A stretch of 64,000 nt of DNA from Paraflavitalea pollutisoli (lineage in GTDB: Bacteria; Bacteroidota; Bacteroidia; Chitinophagales; Chitinophagaceae). A program made the position numbers and the translations under genes. Numbering within the stretch: position 1 is the stretch's first letter; each line of letters begins with the position of its first letter. Positions 43,101 through 51,224 of the stretch are shown piece after piece. The stretch is taken from assembly GCF_029360705.1 (NCBI RefSeq), contig NZ_JARKMX010000008.1, positions 372,001 to 436,000 of the forward strand, given 5' to 3'. Below the pieces are notes generated by a model, which did not search any database, was not told the origin of the DNA, and worked only from the letters and a program-made list of their open reading frames with translations.

Positions 43101-43180
43101 CAGGTACCGGTACCGGCTGGTACACCCTGCACGTTGTCATGAACGGTGAAAGATACGCTTTCAGGATGCTTAAAAAATAA
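40178..43180 (+). CDS. Large secreted T9SS type A cargo protein
   Basis: A 1000-residue protein. Signal peptide (RLAFHLTMLCCLCTTVGQSQ). Residues about 30-240 form a beta-rich domain (FDFEFNCVTYTQFRASSNGF, PIIAPLWDDLQTG) like the nidogen/PEP-type N-terminal modules of Bacteroidota surface proteins. About 245-400 is a BNR-type module ending AGSRNLVNC. About 400-640 is a LamG-like domain (INSWNDQSGNSRHATN) ending with the marker KVESYLATKYGITLSH, followed by a beta domain with GICCRLEREWLVQRTN. The end (about 920-1000: ISLYDMVGRRVD, KGVHNLPVNVPG, GWYTLHVVMNGERYAFRMLKK) is a T9SS type A sorting signal, so it is exported across the outer membrane and attached or released. Function is probably adhesion. 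A perfect hairpin follows the gene. Confidence 0.88.
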   Translation: MQRTLPRWKRLAFHLTMLCCLCTTVGQSQINYSFTSTTRTYNQINGTKIVDENADNSMSNATNIGFDFEFNCVTYTQFRASSNGFISLGNSTTNSFATNDLSITGNGPIIAPLWDDLQTGTAGVTYLVSGSAGSRVLTVEWRTLRWNRNAGGWVISFQAKLYEGTNVIEFCYTPSGTNVNSGSASIGISGDRVASDFYSVSGINGTTVATYGTQTSNINTKPATNTLYRFTPANQIYISSTVTQVTGDVSRCNTQQIPIICLKVDTRGCESARTVTEIRMNMSGTGSLGNIADAHIYYTGNSSGFSAINEFSSGSLTVSSSTFSVSGSQTLASGSNYFWVVYDLIGNPANGALDAQCSRFTHSGTNTTPSVTNPAGSRNLVNCFTAPGGITESSFWVKGNAGTSSTTNNTRINSWNDQSGNSRHATNGTTDNQPMYYDNATNNLNYNPIVNFNAAGQDEDDADFMDINTSGMLSPNSNPYEVYAVLLPGSGNSSTPGKFLFSGEAGSNNFNSFDIRASGAINDSWNMNDLIVANTWQANKPLMLTFDYNYQIRESFKAGTSIGTRAGAERTSSIDNNALAYQRTGGIEFYDGSIAEIITYANTAHSTTKRHKVESYLATKYGITLSHNYLASEGTRFWNIAQDANFNNNIIGIARDNTSNLMQKQSKSTTGAADILRIHIGPSLSANQANNSGSFTASDLSFFMVGANIGVPLNLGSSDKPAGICCRLEREWLVQRTNFTNTTVTLVFDFTAITPGTIPMNAGDLRLLVDDNAEFSNATILNTPTVTITAAASVATVTVPVSVFSTRPYFTLASVSNNTILPLEILSFTGVCRDEEAQLKWTIAGEVPNDIIVERSADRTTFTAVGTVQKNVTGSYGWTDRSPLAGNGYYRLKAVNEQGAIRYSTIVAVAGCNSKAVRFSTNPTTRESLLTLQLPQSGMGEISLYDMVGRRVDVPGLTGHRNFAKGVHNLPVNVPGTGTGWYTLHVVMNGERYAFRMLKK

Positions 43181-43217
43181 GGTGTATCGATATAGACGAC
43201 ATCTACTGTAATTTGTA

Positions 43218-43248
43218 CAACCGTTCCGGAATTTCACCGGAACGGTTG
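43218..43248 (+). terminator. Terminator-like hairpin after the T9SS cargo gene
   Basis: CAACCGTTCCGG, loop AATTTCA, CCGGAACGGTTG: a perfect 12-bp stem 37 bases after the stop. It is followed by CCATTTTA, so the T-run is weak. Confidence 0.7.
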
Positions 43249-43269
43249 CCATTTTAGGGCAATCTCCTG

Positions 43270-43277
43270 TACATTCG
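43270..43277 (+). promoter_or_regulatory. Candidate -7 element of the threonine aldolase gene
   Basis: TACATTCG, one base from TAnnTTTG, 17 bases before the ATG at 43295. A TTG at 43246-43248 lies at about the right distance for a -33 element, but it overlaps the preceding hairpin. Confidence 0.35.
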
Positions 43278-43294
43278 CAGGGAACTTACAAGCT

Positions 43295-44317
43295 ATGATA
43301 GTTGATCTCAGATCAGATACGATTACCCGTCCTACGCCTGCCATGCTCGAAGCCATGATGCAGGCGCCCGTGGGCGACGATGTTTTTGGAGAAGACCCTT
43401 CCGTCAACAAGCTGGAATCGATGGCTGCCTCGCTGTTTGGAAAGGAGGCTGCCTTGTATTGCCCTACCGGCACCATGTCGAACCAGATTGCCATCAAAGT
43501 GCACACACAGCCCGGAGATGAAGTGATCTGTGAAAAACTATCGCATGTATACCAGTATGAAGGTGGAGGCATTGCGTTCAATGCCGGTGCCCAGGTGCGG
43601 CTGATCGATGGCGATCGGGGCAGGATCGATGCTGCCCAGGTACTGCAATCTATCAACCCCGACGATGTTCATAAAGCCCGCACCTCACTTGTGAGCCTGG
43701 AAAACACGGCAAATCGTGCCGGTGGTAGCTGCTACGAGCTCGATACCATCCGTGCAATCAGAGAAGTGTGCGACCAGCATCAGTTGGCGTTGCACCTCGA
43801 TGGCGCCCGGCTGTTCAATGCCCTGGTGGCCAAACAACAGCCTGCGACTGCTTTTGGGGAGGTTTTTCACAGTATTTCCATTTGTCTCAATAAAGGATTG
43901 GGCTGTCCGATCGGTAGCATTCTGATAGGACCGGCCGCATTTATCCGGAAGGCCAGGCGCGTAAGAAAGGTATTTGGTGGTGGTATGCGACAAGCCGGTT
44001 TTATGGCGGCAGCAGGCATCTATGCGTTGGAAAATCATATTACCCGGTTGGCGGAAGATCACCAGCATGCACAATCCATCGCCCGGGCACTGTCTGGCGC
44101 ATCATTCGCCGGCCATCTGCTGCCGGTGGAAACCAATATCGTGATCTTTGAAGTAAAGGGGCCCCGTTCCGCTGCGGAAATCGTGGCGGCACTGAAGGAG
44201 CAAGGCATTCTGGCCATTGCCATTTCTGCCACGCAGATCCGCTTTGTATTGCACCTGGATGTATCGGCTGCCATGGCAGCTCATGTTACCCAAGTGATCG
44301 GACAGTTGTCAGCATAA
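43295..44317 (+). CDS. ltaE: Low-specificity L-threonine aldolase (PLP enzyme)
   Basis: A 340-residue fold-type I PLP enzyme that splits L-threonine or allo-threonine into glycine and acetaldehyde. Family motifs are in order: DLRSDTITRPTPAML, GDDVFGEDPSVNKLE, ALYCPTGTMSNQIA (phosphate-binding turn), HVYQYEGGGIAF, LHLDGARLFNA (Asp169 pairing with the PLP ring) and SICLNKGLGCPIGS with the Schiff-base Lys200. Length is normal for LtaE. The substrate range (L-threonine versus phenylserine types) cannot be read from sequence. Cytoplasmic, single gene; start ATG fixed by the conserved N-terminus. Confidence 0.93.
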   Translation: MIVDLRSDTITRPTPAMLEAMMQAPVGDDVFGEDPSVNKLESMAASLFGKEAALYCPTGTMSNQIAIKVHTQPGDEVICEKLSHVYQYEGGGIAFNAGAQVRLIDGDRGRIDAAQVLQSINPDDVHKARTSLVSLENTANRAGGSCYELDTIRAIREVCDQHQLALHLDGARLFNALVAKQQPATAFGEVFHSISICLNKGLGCPIGSILIGPAAFIRKARRVRKVFGGGMRQAGFMAAAGIYALENHITRLAEDHQHAQSIARALSGASFAGHLLPVETNIVIFEVKGPRSAAEIVAALKEQGILAIAISATQIRFVLHLDVSAAMAAHVTQVIGQLSA

Positions 44318-44342
44318 AAAAGGGCGGCCTGTAAGGCCACCC
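44316..44342 (-). terminator. Hairpin with terminator polarity for the minus strand
   Basis: GGGCGGCC, loop TGTAA, GGCCACCC (8-bp stem with one mismatch) preceded on the plus strand by AAAAAA. Read on the minus strand it is a hairpin followed by six T, but no minus-strand gene ends here. It directly follows the threonine aldolase stop. Confidence 0.4.
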
Positions 44343-44600
44343 AATGCTACTAAACATAAAGAGCTTATTATAACAATTACACCTGTAAAAACTTGGTATC
44401 AATAGAAAGTCCCGGTGAAGGGAGCAGGCGAGCCGGAAACCTTTGATAAGATCAGGGCGTACATTGAAGTACGTAATAATAATACTGCCGGACAACAGTT
44501 GACTGGGGTATTTTGTAATAATACGGGTTAGCACTTACCGGGCAGTAAAGACTACTATGGAAGGTCGCTATTAACCAATTTGAAATCAATATAACGAGAT

Positions 44601-46250
44601 ATGTTACCAACTATTAAACCGCATCGTACGAAGGCCTGGGGCAAGCTGGAAGAGCATTACAAGAAAGTTAGCCGTACGCATCTCCGCGAGTTGTTTGCGG
44701 AAGATGAAGAGCGTTTCAATAAGTTTTCCCTGCAACTGGAAGACATTCTGTTCGACTATTCAAAGAACCGCATCACGGAGAAGACCCTGCAGCATTTGCT
44801 GGACCTGGCCGAAGAATGCGAGCTCGACAAAGCCATTACCGCCATGTTTAGTGGCGACGCGATCAACCAAACGGAAGGTCGTGCCGTATTGCATACTGCG
44901 CTCCGCAATTTCTCCGGACAGCCGGTGCTGGTCGATGGTAAAGACGTCATGCCCGACATACAAGCGGTATGGCAGCAAATGCGACAGTTCTGCGAACGTG
45001 TCCATTCCGGCAGCTGGACCGGTTTCTCCGGTAAAAAGATCCGCTATATCGTCAACATCGGTATTGGTGGCAGCGACCTGGGGCCTTTTATGGTCACAGA
45101 AGCGCTCAAGCCTTACTGGGTCGACGGCATGCAGGTATATTTCGTGTCCAATGTAGACGCTACCCATATCGCGGAGACGTTCAAAAAGATCAATGCGGAG
45201 GAAACGTTGTTTCTCATTGCCTCCAAGACCTTTACGACCCAGGAAACCATGACCAATGCCCATACGGCACGTAGCTGGTTCCTGCAGACTGCCCATGACG
45301 AAGCACATGTTGCCAAACATTTTGTGGCACTCTCCACCAATGAAAAAGAAGTAACGAAGTTTGGTATCGATAAGGCCAATATGTTTGGCTTCTGGGATTG
45401 GGTCGGCGGTCGTTATTCCCTGTGGAGCTCCATTGGTCTGTCGATTGCCCTCACGATCGGGTACGATAATTTCGAACAACTCCTGAAGGGAGCGTACGCA
45501 ACAGACAACCATTTCCGTACAACGTCTTTTGACAAGAATATACCGGTCATCATGGCCCTGGTAGGTTTGTGGTATACCAACTTCTTTGGATCCCAGACAG
45601 AAGCCATCCTTCCCTACGACCAATACCTGCATCGCTTTGCGGCGTATTTCCAACAGGGTAATATGGAAAGCAATGGTAAAAGTGTAGACCGCAAGGGGAA
45701 GGCTGTCAGTTATTCCACTGGCCCCGTTATCTGGGGTGAGCCGGGAACCAACGGCCAACACGCTTTTTACCAGTTGATCCACCAGGGCACGGTGCTCATT
45801 CCCTGTGATTTTATAGCGCCCGCCATCAGCCATAACCCGATCGCCGACCATCATCCCAAATTGCTGTCCAACTTCTTCGCCCAAACAGAAGCGTTGATGA
45901 ATGGGAAGACAGAAAAAGAAGTGGAAGCCGAGCTGGAAAAAGCGGGTAAAACGGAGGAGGAAATTGAAGCCCTGTCACCGTTCAAGGCTTTTGAAGGCAA
46001 CAGGCCGACCAACTCCTTCCTGGTGAAGCAGATCACCCCCTACACCCTGGGTCAGCTGACCGCTTTGTACGAACACAAGATATTTGTACAAGGAGTTATC
46101 TGGAATATCTTCAGCTTCGACCAATGGGGCGTAGAGCTGGGTAAGCAACTGGCTAACAAGATTTTACCGGAACTGCAGAACGATGATCCGGTAACAGGGC
46201 ACGATGCTTCTACCAACGGGTTGATCAATGCCTGGAAAAAAATGAAATAA
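44601..46250 (+). CDS. pgi: Glucose-6-phosphate isomerase
   Basis: A 549-residue enzyme interconverting glucose-6-phosphate and fructose-6-phosphate in glycolysis and gluconeogenesis. The length is normal for the long bacterial/eukaryotic type. Signatures: [55 protein letters not shown] (PGI signature 1), [19 protein letters not shown] with the catalytic Glu and His, and [13 protein letters not shown] with the Lys of signature 2. Complete and cytoplasmic. The upstream 280 bp (44318-44600) contain no gene; inverted GC-rich segments there (ACTGCCGG near 44485 and CCGGGCAGT near 44540) could fold in the leader. Confidence 0.97.
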   Translation: MLPTIKPHRTKAWGKLEEHYKKVSRTHLRELFAEDEERFNKFSLQLEDILFDYSKNRITEKTLQHLLDLAEECELDKAITAMFSGDAINQTEGRAVLHTALRNFSGQPVLVDGKDVMPDIQAVWQQMRQFCERVHSGSWTGFSGKKIRYIVNIGIGGSDLGPFMVTEALKPYWVDGMQVYFVSNVDATHIAETFKKINAEETLFLIASKTFTTQETMTNAHTARSWFLQTAHDEAHVAKHFVALSTNEKEVTKFGIDKANMFGFWDWVGGRYSLWSSIGLSIALTIGYDNFEQLLKGAYATDNHFRTTSFDKNIPVIMALVGLWYTNFFGSQTEAILPYDQYLHRFAAYFQQGNMESNGKSVDRKGKAVSYSTGPVIWGEPGTNGQHAFYQLIHQGTVLIPCDFIAPAISHNPIADHHPKLLSNFFAQTEALMNGKTEKEVEAELEKAGKTEEEIEALSPFKAFEGNRPTNSFLVKQITPYTLGQLTALYEHKIFVQGVIWNIFSFDQWGVELGKQLANKILPELQNDDPVTGHDASTNGLINAWKKMK

Positions 46251-46298
46251 GGGTTGTGTAATTACTGCCTTGGGTGCATCCTGCCCTAAAGCTGGTGT

Positions 46299-46709
46299 AT
46301 GAAACCTTGTATCATTTTCTTGTTATCGTTGCCGGTTAGCCTGGTAGTTGCGGCTCAGCAGCAGCCTATGTCGCTGGATCCTAAGCCATTGAAGTCTGGG
46401 AGGCTATATATCCCTTCGCCTCAGTTGGGTACTGTGATGGTTATTCCAAGCCAGGATTCGATAAAAGCCAACCTGTACCGACAACAAGTTGACCGGCGAT
46501 GGAAACAAGGAGGTGTCATGGCCACTTATTCGCATACTACCCCAAGGGGTAAGGTTTATAACCTGACACCGGATAATATGCCCTGCCTGGTGCCTGACCG
46601 GAATTTAGTGGCACCGATGCCGAATAAACGACAGTTGTTTGTGGAAGATCCCAAACGGGCACTCAATGAGCCCATTATTCCGGAAGCGGATAACAAGACT
46701 AAACAGTAA
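46299..46709 (+). CDS. Small secreted protein of unknown function
   Basis: A 136-residue protein with a clear signal peptide (MKPCIIFLLSLPVSLVVAAQ). The mature part is polar and Pro-rich (SLDPKPLKSGRLYIPSPQLGTVMVIPSQDS; YNLTPDNMPCLVPDRNLVAPMPN) with no domain I know. Short secreted proteins with a repeated YNLTPDNMPCLVPD-like motif occur in Chitinophagaceae but are uncharacterised. 48 bp after pgi on the same strand, with no terminator between them, so it may be co-transcribed with pgi; a strong terminator follows. Confidence 0.65.
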   Translation: MKPCIIFLLSLPVSLVVAAQQQPMSLDPKPLKSGRLYIPSPQLGTVMVIPSQDSIKANLYRQQVDRRWKQGGVMATYSHTTPRGKVYNLTPDNMPCLVPDRNLVAPMPNKRQLFVEDPKRALNEPIIPEADNKTKQ

Positions 46710-46730
46710 TTCAACGAGTTAGCAAATACA

Positions 46731-46768
46731 AAAGGATAGACCGGCTATAGACCGGTCTATCCTTTTTT
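46731..46768 (+). terminator. Rho-independent terminator after the small secreted protein gene
   Basis: AAAGGATAGACCGG, loop CTATAGA, CCGGTCTATCCTTT, followed by more T. A perfect 14-bp stem. Confidence 0.92.
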
Positions 46769-46794
46769 GTTGTGTACGGGGTCCGTAGCGGCAT

Positions 46795-46820
46795 AAAAAA
46801 AGCTCCCGTTCAGGAGCTTT
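46795..46820 (-). terminator. Rho-independent terminator of the DUF3276 gene
   Basis: Minus strand: AAAGCTCC, loop TGAACG, GGAGCTTT, then more T. Perfect 8-bp stem, 22 bases after the stop at 46843. Confidence 0.88.
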
Positions 46821-46842
46821 CAAGTATGTTATGATGGGGGAA

Positions 46843-47283
46843 TTACCATTTGTCTACTTCTTCGCCACCGTCGGCTACTGGTGCACTTGCTGCTACCGGA
46901 GCTGGTGTGCTGCTCACTGCAATAATGACTTCTTCTGCAGCTTCTACGCCCTCTGCGTCACCGCCAATGTCTTCACCGCCTTCCAGCTGGTCATGGTTGT
47001 AAGCGTCGAAATCAAAGTTTGGCATCAGGTCGGTCTTTACATAATCCACCGCCTCAGTCAGCGCTTTCAGGAACTTGTTGAAATCTTCCTTGTACAGGAA
47101 GATCTTGTGCCTGTCATAACCGTTCTCGTTGAACTTCTTGCGACTTTCGGTGATGGTGATGTAATAATCGTTACCGCGGGTAGCTCTCACATCGAAGAAA
47201 TAGGTTCTTCTTTTCCCGGCCCTGATGCGTTTGCTATAAACGCTTTCCATTCTTTTGTCATTGTTTTCGTACGCCACAGTCAT
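46843..47283 (-). CDS. DUF3276 (PUR-alpha-like) nucleic-acid-binding protein
   Basis: A 146-residue protein. Residues about 10-90 match the PUR/DUF3276 domain of Bacteroidota (ESVYSKRIRAGKRRTYFFDVR, GNDYYITITESRKKF, RHKIFLYKEDFNKFLKAL), a single-repeat fold that binds ssDNA or RNA, with the Borrelia BpuR protein as a studied relative. The C-terminal 50 residues are an acidic, Ala/Val-rich flexible tail. Usually highly expressed and possibly regulatory. On the same strand and 124 bp downstream of an ABC exporter gene. Target nucleic acids unknown. Confidence 0.9.
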   Translation of the reverse strand: MTVAYENNDKRMESVYSKRIRAGKRRTYFFDVRATRGNDYYITITESRKKFNENGYDRHKIFLYKEDFNKFLKALTEAVDYVKTDLMPNFDFDAYNHDQLEGGEDIGGDAEGVEAAEEVIIAVSSTPAPVAASAPVADGGEEVDKW

Positions 47284-47407
47284 TTTAATTTTGCAGTTTA
47301 ATAATTGGCATTTCTACAAAAAAGGCAGGCACAAATATAATATTGTTTTGGAACCGACAAAATTTCCGGGCGGTTAATTACTAAATGACATGAAATAATT
47401 TGTATGA

Positions 47408-49246
47408 TCAGTCTTCTTCTGTCGTTTCTTCACGTTCCTGCTGTTGTTGCTCGTACAAATATGTATAATATCCATTACGTGATAGTAAATCATTATGTGT
47501 TCCCATCTCTTTGATGGCACCATCCTCTATCACAACGATGAGGTCGAAATCAAATAAGGTAAAAATCCGATGGGTGATGATGATTGCCGTCTTGTCTTTG
47601 AGGAAGAGGCCCAGATTACCGAGTATCTCTTTTTCCGTTTTGGCATCGACGGCACTGAGACAATCGTCGAAGAGTACGATCTGAGGATCTTTCACCAACG
47701 CACGCGCAATAGATATCCGTTGCTTCTGCCCGCCGCTCAGCGTTACGCCACGTTCTCCCACCATGGTAGCATAACCGCCGTGAAAGCCCTGTATCTCTTT
47801 TTCTACGCTGGCAAAACGGGCTGCCTGTTCTACCCGTGCGGGTGGAGGCGTTTCGTTTAAGCCGAAACTGATGTTGTTGGCAATGGTATCACTGAATAGA
47901 AATACATCCTGCGGTACATACGTCATTTGCCGGCGTAATTGCTGGAGGTCCATGGTCGCGAGCCCTACCCCATCGATACTGATCTTTCCGGAAGTGGGAT
48001 CGTACATGCGCAAGAGCAACTGAGCAAGGGTCGTTTTTCCTGAACCGGTATGTCCGATGATCGCTACCTTCTGCCCTTTCGAGATCGTCAGGTTAAACTG
48101 CTTCAGGGCATGGATACCCGTATTGGGATACACGAAGTCGACATGATCGAATACGATATGGCCCTTCAATTCGGTTGCCTGTGGTTGGGCTGGGTTGACG
48201 ATGACGGGCTCGGTATCCAGGAATTCATTGAGCCTTTTTTGGGAGGCCGAAGCCCGCTGGATCATACTGGCCGTCCAGCCAATGGCACTCACGGGGAACG
48301 TGAGCATGTTGATATACATGACAAACTCGGCAATCGTGCTTACATAATTCTCGCCGTGGTTTCCCTTGATGGCATAAATACCGCCGATCAGGATGGTACA
48401 AAGTGTACTGAGACCAATGATGAGTGTCATGGAAGGAAAATAGATCGCCTCCATCTTGGCCAGACCAATCGCGTTTTTCTTATACTCCTCGCTGTTCCTA
48501 TCGAAGAAGCCATACATGGCTTCCTCCTGTACAAACGATTTGATCACCCGAATTCCTGAATAGGATTGCTGTGCATTGGTGGTGAGGTCTGACAGCAGTG
48601 ATTGTATATGTTCACTTCTTTTGTGGATGACGTTGTTGACCATGTATATCGTTATGGCGAGAATGGGCAACGGCGCCAGCACATACAAAGTGAGCTCTCC
48701 ATCTTTTTTGATCATGTAATACAACGCAAGACCTATCAGGGTGATCAGGTTGATGAGGTACATGATGGCCGGACCGGTAAACATGCGCACACGGCTTACA
48801 TCTTCAGAGATACGGCTCATGAGGTCGCCGGTATTGTGCGTCTTGTAAAAGTTTGTATCGAGCTTCAGGTAATGCTGAAACACTTCGTTCTTTTGATCGT
48901 ACTCGATATGCCGGCTCATCACGATGATGGTTTGGCGCATAAAGAACATAAAGATGCCCCGGATCAGGGCGAGTATCAGGATCACAATACCGCAAAGGGC
49001 TACTACCGACATGCCCTGGTATTGCTGCGCAAAACCGATGAACCAGTTTACCAGCCAGTCGTATTCAGGATGATTTTTAGCAGGGCCGGTTTTACCGAGG
49101 TAACGTTGCACGACTTCAAATACGTAGCCCGTAACCTGAGGTGCCAGGATGGCAAAGTAGTTGGATACGATAATGAACACGATTCCCAGGCTCAGTCTCC
49201 ACCTATACTTCCAGAAATATTTATTGATCGCCTTAAGATGCTTCAA
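47408..49246 (-). CDS. ABC exporter, fused permease and ATPase (MsbA/MDR-like)
   Basis: A 612-residue type IV (B-family) half-transporter. Six membrane helices occupy about residues 10-315 (starting NKYFWKYRWRLSLGIVFIIV), and the nucleotide-binding domain about 345-595 has Walker A GHTGSGKTT (Lys404), Q-loop YVPQDVFLF, signature LSGGQKQR, Walker B IVLFDD, D-loop SAVD and switch His in ITHR. It should form a homodimer exporting lipid, drug or peptide. No ATG is available: I chose the TTG at 49246 (MKHLKAINKYF), which matches Bacteroidota homologues. The frame continues to a TTG at 49372 but would overlap the upstream hydrolase gene by 71 bp. Confidence 0.88.
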   Translation of the reverse strand: MKHLKAINKYFWKYRWRLSLGIVFIIVSNYFAILAPQVTGYVFEVVQRYLGKTGPAKNHPEYDWLVNWFIGFAQQYQGMSVVALCGIVILILALIRGIFMFFMRQTIIVMSRHIEYDQKNEVFQHYLKLDTNFYKTHNTGDLMSRISEDVSRVRMFTGPAIMYLINLITLIGLALYYMIKKDGELTLYVLAPLPILAITIYMVNNVIHKRSEHIQSLLSDLTTNAQQSYSGIRVIKSFVQEEAMYGFFDRNSEEYKKNAIGLAKMEAIYFPSMTLIIGLSTLCTILIGGIYAIKGNHGENYVSTIAEFVMYINMLTFPVSAIGWTASMIQRASASQKRLNEFLDTEPVIVNPAQPQATELKGHIVFDHVDFVYPNTGIHALKQFNLTISKGQKVAIIGHTGSGKTTLAQLLLRMYDPTSGKISIDGVGLATMDLQQLRRQMTYVPQDVFLFSDTIANNISFGLNETPPPARVEQAARFASVEKEIQGFHGGYATMVGERGVTLSGGQKQRISIARALVKDPQIVLFDDCLSAVDAKTEKEILGNLGLFLKDKTAIIITHRIFTLFDFDLIVVIEDGAIKEMGTHNDLLSRNGYYTYLYEQQQQEREETTEED

Positions 49247-49301
49247 TGGGATGAGTTTTGTAAAAACGGCCGCTAAGATACGAAGTGATGAGGGTTTACG
49301 C

Positions 49302-50297
49302 TCATCGATCCCACCAGGGATTAATATAGGGTTTACCCGACACCGTGGCAGGTTCGCCGGGCTGTGGCGCAAATAAAGCTATTTGTTTTGCTGCAGCCGT
49401 TTTGAGTAATGTCTGAATGGGTTCTTTCCACGCATGAAGGGCCAGGTTGAAGGTTCCCCAGTGGATCGGCATCATCAACGTACCGCGAAGCGCCAGATGA
49501 GCCTCGGCAGCATGAACCGGCCCCATATGAATATCGGCCCAATAAGGGTTGGAAGCACCGATCTCAAGCATGGTAAGGTCAAATGGACCATAACTGGCCC
49601 CTATTTCCGCAAAACCGGCATACATACCGGAATCGGCACCAAAGTAAATATTATGCGCGCGGCTTCGAATGGCAAACGACGACCACAGGGTGGTGAACCG
49701 GTTAAACAGTCCCCTGCCGGAGAAATGGCGGGCAGGGAGGGCGGTCAGCGTAAAGCCTTCACCCAGGGAAACCTGGTCGGTCCAGTCCATTTCGGTAATG
49801 CGGTTTTCCTGGATACCAAATTCGCGCAAATAACGGCCCACGTTGAGGGAGCAATAAAAGGGCACCTGTTGGCCGGCAAACCACCGGATGGTGGGCGCAT
49901 CGAGGTGATCATAGTGATCGTGCGATATGATCACGGCATCCAGCGACGGCAGGTCGGCCAGGGCAATGGGCGGCGCAAAAAAACGCCTGGGGCCTACAAA
50001 AGCCGAAAAGGAGGCCCGCTTGCTCCAAACCGGGTCGGTCAGTATCCGTTTGCCGTCGATCTCGATCAACAGGCTCGAATGACCAATCCACGTAATGCGG
50101 AGACCCGTTGCCGGCGGTATCCTATATATAGAGGTATCTGTATGGAAAGGTCCGGGTAAGTGCCGGGGAATGACCTCGTTCTTATTGGTCAGGTAGGCAC
50201 CAAATAGGCTGCCCATATTGCCCTGCGACATCACCTGCGTAGGTACCGGGTTCTGAAATTTACCGCCCCGTTTGAGGGCTTTGTGCAGTAAGCTCAT
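49302..50297 (-). CDS. MBL-fold metal-dependent hydrolase (UlaG/NAPE-PLD-like)
   Basis: A 331-residue metallo-beta-lactamase-fold protein. The metal site motif is SHDHYDHLD with His126, His128, Asp130 and His131; further ligands are in ALPARHFSGRG, FGADSGMYAGF and PIHWGTF. IGHSSLLIEIDGKRILTDPVW is the UlaG/NAPE-PLD N-terminal signature. The N-terminus carries KFQNPVPTQ, also typical of NAPE-PLD-like bacterial proteins. Possible substrates are N-acyl ethanolamine phospholipids or other phosphodiesters; there is no direct evidence. The ATG at 50297 is the family start; the open frame extends upstream to 50537 without similarity. 55 bp before the ABC exporter start on the same strand, possibly one operon. 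Confidence 0.88.
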   Translation of the reverse strand: MSLLHKALKRGGKFQNPVPTQVMSQGNMGSLFGAYLTNKNEVIPRHLPGPFHTDTSIYRIPPATGLRITWIGHSSLLIEIDGKRILTDPVWSKRASFSAFVGPRRFFAPPIALADLPSLDAVIISHDHYDHLDAPTIRWFAGQQVPFYCSLNVGRYLREFGIQENRITEMDWTDQVSLGEGFTLTALPARHFSGRGLFNRFTTLWSSFAIRSRAHNIYFGADSGMYAGFAEIGASYGPFDLTMLEIGASNPYWADIHMGPVHAAEAHLALRGTLMMPIHWGTFNLALHAWKEPIQTLLKTAAAKQIALFAPQPGEPATVSGKPYINPWWDR

Positions 50298-50387
50298 GCT
50301 ACAAAGAAAGGATTTGTTACCAGAACAACGCAATACCCCGAAGGTTTGCGGCCGAGCCTGGTCTGTTAGCCGGGAAAAGTGGCCTTT

Positions 50388-50400
50388 ACCCCCCTGGGGT
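50388..50400. repeat. C/G palindrome in the divergent 50.3-50.6 kb region
   Basis: ACCCC-CCT-GGGGT, perfect 5-bp arms, followed by CTTCCCC. It lies between the MBL-fold gene (minus) and the PNPOx-fold gene (plus). It resembles the palindromes at 51122 and 52058. Confidence 0.45.
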
Positions 50401-50580
50401 CTTCCCCAAACGGCTTTTTTTGGAATTCCGGTCCTGAAATGGGAATAGATCAATCGGGTGCCAATTCCTAATTTATTGAAAACCAGTAGTTGGCGTTTTG
50501 GTACGCGCCTTGAATTGATTGGCACGTTCTCAATCACGAGCTTTCAAACATTAACCTGGACAGTTAAAAAGACAAAGGAC

Positions 50581-51045
50581 ATGATGACCACTAAAATTTT
50601 CACACAACCCGAATCACTGGAATCTGCGGAAATGATCAAAGAACAGATTATGACACTAGGATCGGCTTTGTTCTTTACAGAAAATGAATCCTTGCTGAAA
50701 TTGCCTGTACACGTGATCAACAACGTACAGATCGATGAGCAAAATCGTATATGGTTCTTGATTCAGCGGCCAACACAGGAGCTGACTGAGTTTGATCAGG
50801 AATTGCCTGCCAAGCTGGATTTTTTCAAGAAGGGTCAGTCTTTCTATGTAAAAGTAAGGGGCACTGCGATGATCGTTGACAATGCTTCGAAAATAGAAGC
50901 GTTGTCAGGTGCCGGTGAGGATACCAGCAATCTCGTAGCTGTTAGCGTAAAGATCCGTGCGTATGAGGTAACAGGCGGTGTCGCGAAACCATCACAAAGC
51001 TGGTTCAAACAAAGTCGCCAGCAATTGAGCAGTTTCTTCTTATAA
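50581..51045 (+). CDS. PNPOx-fold (general stress protein 26-like) flavin-binding protein
   Basis: A 154-residue protein of the pyridoxamine-5'-phosphate-oxidase-like split-barrel type: MIKEQIMTLGSALFFTEN at the start, then INNVQIDEQNRIWFLIQRPTQ and FFKKGQSFYVKVRGTAMIVDN, as in general stress protein 26 relatives, which bind FMN or F420 and may act as reductases. Not the biosynthetic enzyme PdxH (too short and lacking its C-terminal signature). Two adjacent ATGs (50581, 50584); the open frame reaches 50458 but those residues look unrelated. Followed by a strong terminator, so monocistronic. Confidence 0.8.
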   Translation: MMTTKIFTQPESLESAEMIKEQIMTLGSALFFTENESLLKLPVHVINNVQIDEQNRIWFLIQRPTQELTEFDQELPAKLDFFKKGQSFYVKVRGTAMIVDNASKIEALSGAGEDTSNLVAVSVKIRAYEVTGGVAKPSQSWFKQSRQQLSSFFL

Positions 51046-51067
51046 TAATTGGTTTTCTTTATTGAGC

Positions 51068-51100
51068 AGATCACCGGCCACAGCCGGTGATCTTTTTTTT
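51068..51100 (+). terminator. Rho-independent terminator of the PNPOx-fold gene
   Basis: AGATCACCGGC, loop CACA, GCCGGTGATCT, then T7 or more. Perfect 11-bp stem. Confidence 0.93.
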
Positions 51101-51121
51101 GCCTCCAGGGTCAATCCACAA

Positions 51122-51139
51122 ATCCCCCAATTGGGGGAT
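51122..51139. promoter_or_regulatory. 18-bp perfect palindrome upstream of the collagen-like gene
   Basis: ATCCCCCAATTGGGGGAT, perfectly symmetric with no spacer, 85 bases before the start at 51225 and upstream of the -7 element. A plausible regulator binding site. Confidence 0.5.
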
Positions 51140-51184
51140 GGCCTTTCATCCATTTGAGCGATAGGTTGGACTTTGTAGGCTGGA

Positions 51185-51192
51185 TAGTTTTG
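51185..51192 (+). promoter_or_regulatory. -7 promoter element of the collagen-like lipoprotein gene
   Basis: TAGTTTTG, a perfect TAnnTTTG, 32 bases before the ATG at 51225. A TTGG at 51166 is a possible, slightly close -33 element. Confidence 0.5.
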
Positions 51193-51224
51193 CGGTTTGA
51201 TCACTAACTATTAAACGCAGAACC

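Noticed and set aside
44400-44470. Possible riboswitch-like segment in the pgi leader (GTCCCGGTGAAGGGAGCAGG)
   Set aside because: GC-rich segments can pair, but no known aptamer core could be recognised by eye; a covariance search would be needed.
44760-45884. Minus-strand open frame of 374 codons opposite pgi
   Set aside because: Antisense shadow of phosphoglucose isomerase, which has all family signatures.
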